Under the pieces are notes generated by a model. It was not told where the DNA came from and searched no databases. It saw nothing but the letters and a program-made list of their open reading frames with translations. A stretch of 64,000 bases of DNA from Calcarisporiella thermophila CBS 279.70 (taxonomy: Eukaryota > Calcarisporiellomycota): the NCBI RefSeq assembly GCF_041956535.1, contig NW_027192196.1:204921-268920 (forward strand). Direction: 5' to 3'. This document shows, one piece after another, positions 60,780-64,000 of this stretch (position 1 is the first letter of the stretch; each line of letters opens with the position of its first letter). A program made the translations under genes and the position numbers.

Positions 60780-61462
60780 GATCGATGGCTGCGAGAGGAG
60801 AACTTCCTATTGCTATGATTGGGTTGGGCGAGGCCGACAGAATGTCGACGGGCGTTTTGTTTGGTGATAAGGAGGGGAAGGGGAAAGGGGGGAGAGGGGA
60901 TAGATGGCGATTAATTAAGAGCGATTAGACAACAAGATTAGGGGGGATGGCGATTAGTAATAGGGATGGCTGCCACGGTGAGGGAGTGAGATGCGGACTT
61001 GCAAGAGGAATCTACAAAGGAGCGGCATAGGGGAAGGAGAGGCGGGGGAAAGGCTCGGGGAAAGGAAGCGCTGCTGCTGTGTCTGGACTCGTTCAGCACG
61101 ATCGATATTGCGAAATAAAAATCTGCAATAACATTTCAAGCGTTGGTGAGGGCGACGCACAGAGGAACAGGTCCGTTAATTAACGAGCCGCGTCGAGGTT
61201 ATTAACGGGGTAAAAACAATCCCCCACACTGCGGCCAACGAGCGCGCGCGAGGTTGGCAGGGGGACAAGCGGGCGCTTGGCCTGCTTGTCAACCGAGGCG
61301 GGGTTTGAACCGAGGCTTGTTGTAACGAAAATAAAATGCGGTCTTCCTTATCTTTATCGATAATCGGCCGCTTACTCTCAGCTCCCCGAATTCCTGCATT
61401 TGCCCGAGCCCATTCTGGCCCTGTTTTCGGTGTGCTTGTTTTCGAATCCATCCGTTGCCATC
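60780..61462. other. Divergent promoter of the RAX1-like gene and malic enzyme
   Basis: About 680 bp, G-rich purine tracts at 60870-60950 next to the RAX1-like start. GGGGTTTGAACCGAGG near 61300 resembles a tRNA T-arm, but no matching stems exist. No gene called. Confidence 0.5.
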
Positions 61463-63917
<2,455 letters not shown>

Positions 63918-64000
63918 AGGAGGTTCGCCCCCTCCCCCCCCCCTTGGAGAAATAGAGTGTGTTATTTAATTTGCTTATTTAATTACTGTTGTTGTGGGCT

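Noticed and set aside
61285-61325. GGGGTTTGAACCGAGG as a tRNA T-arm
   Set aside because: No matching acceptor, D or anticodon arms on either strand.

Overview
The window is nuclear DNA from a filamentous fungus. Almost every gene carries short GT...AG introns of about 55-150 bp, often with a CTAAC/TACTAAC-like branch site. The gene set is fungal: a Zn2Cys6 regulator, ATG11, TRP4, a RAX1-type RGS protein, a Mug190-type SMP-C2 protein and NatB MDM20. A long NB-ARC/TPR STAND protein and a P2-type ATPase with an N-terminal module hint at a non-Dikarya lineage such as Mucoromycota, but this is an inference from gene content. The outer parts (about 1-12 kb and 49-64 kb) use many G/C-ending codons. 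The centre (about 12-48 kb) is visibly AT-richer.

Layout, left to right: the 3' part of CLU1; an intronless lectin-propeller/galactose-oxidase fusion; a proline-rich unknown; divergent TRP4 and phosphoglucomutase; an alpha-tubulin flanked by two decayed gene remnants (NR2C2AP-like and GUF1-like); a UBA-UAS-UIM-UBX Cdc48 adaptor; NAA25/MDM20; the NB-ARC-TPR protein; the P-type ATPase; the ADP/ATP carrier; LRP1/C1D; ATG11 divergent from the F1-ATPase inhibitor; a Ted1/Cdc1-like phosphoesterase; a Zn2Cys6 factor; pyridoxal kinase; a TMEM14 protein; a phosducin-like protein; a small basic Alb1-like protein; cofilin; the SMP-C2 protein; ribosomal protein P1; an unknown single-pass membrane protein; cwf18; an unknown two-TM protein; RAX1-like; and mitochondrial malic enzyme, which ends just inside the right edge.

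Most genes are unrelated housekeeping functions, as expected in a eukaryotic genome. Loose themes are mitochondria (CLU1, ADP/ATP carrier, IF1, malic enzyme, a GUF1 remnant), membrane contact and autophagy (SMP-C2, ATG11) and proteostasis (UBX adaptor, phosducin-like, NatB). I rebuilt exon models by reading splice sites and checking phase. Several differ from a naive ORF view: the ATPase is a 16-exon gene that absorbs an apparently separate upstream ORF, the phosphoesterase gains a membrane-anchor exon, the NB-ARC protein gains a short N-terminal exon, and malic enzyme has a 22-nt micro-exon.

The points most worth a second look are the PLL-type propeller fused to a complete galactose-oxidase active site, the NB-ARC protein with its short Gly/Asn-rich leader and 14 nearly uniform TPRs, the ATPase N-terminal module, and the two gene remnants around a divergent alpha-tubulin.
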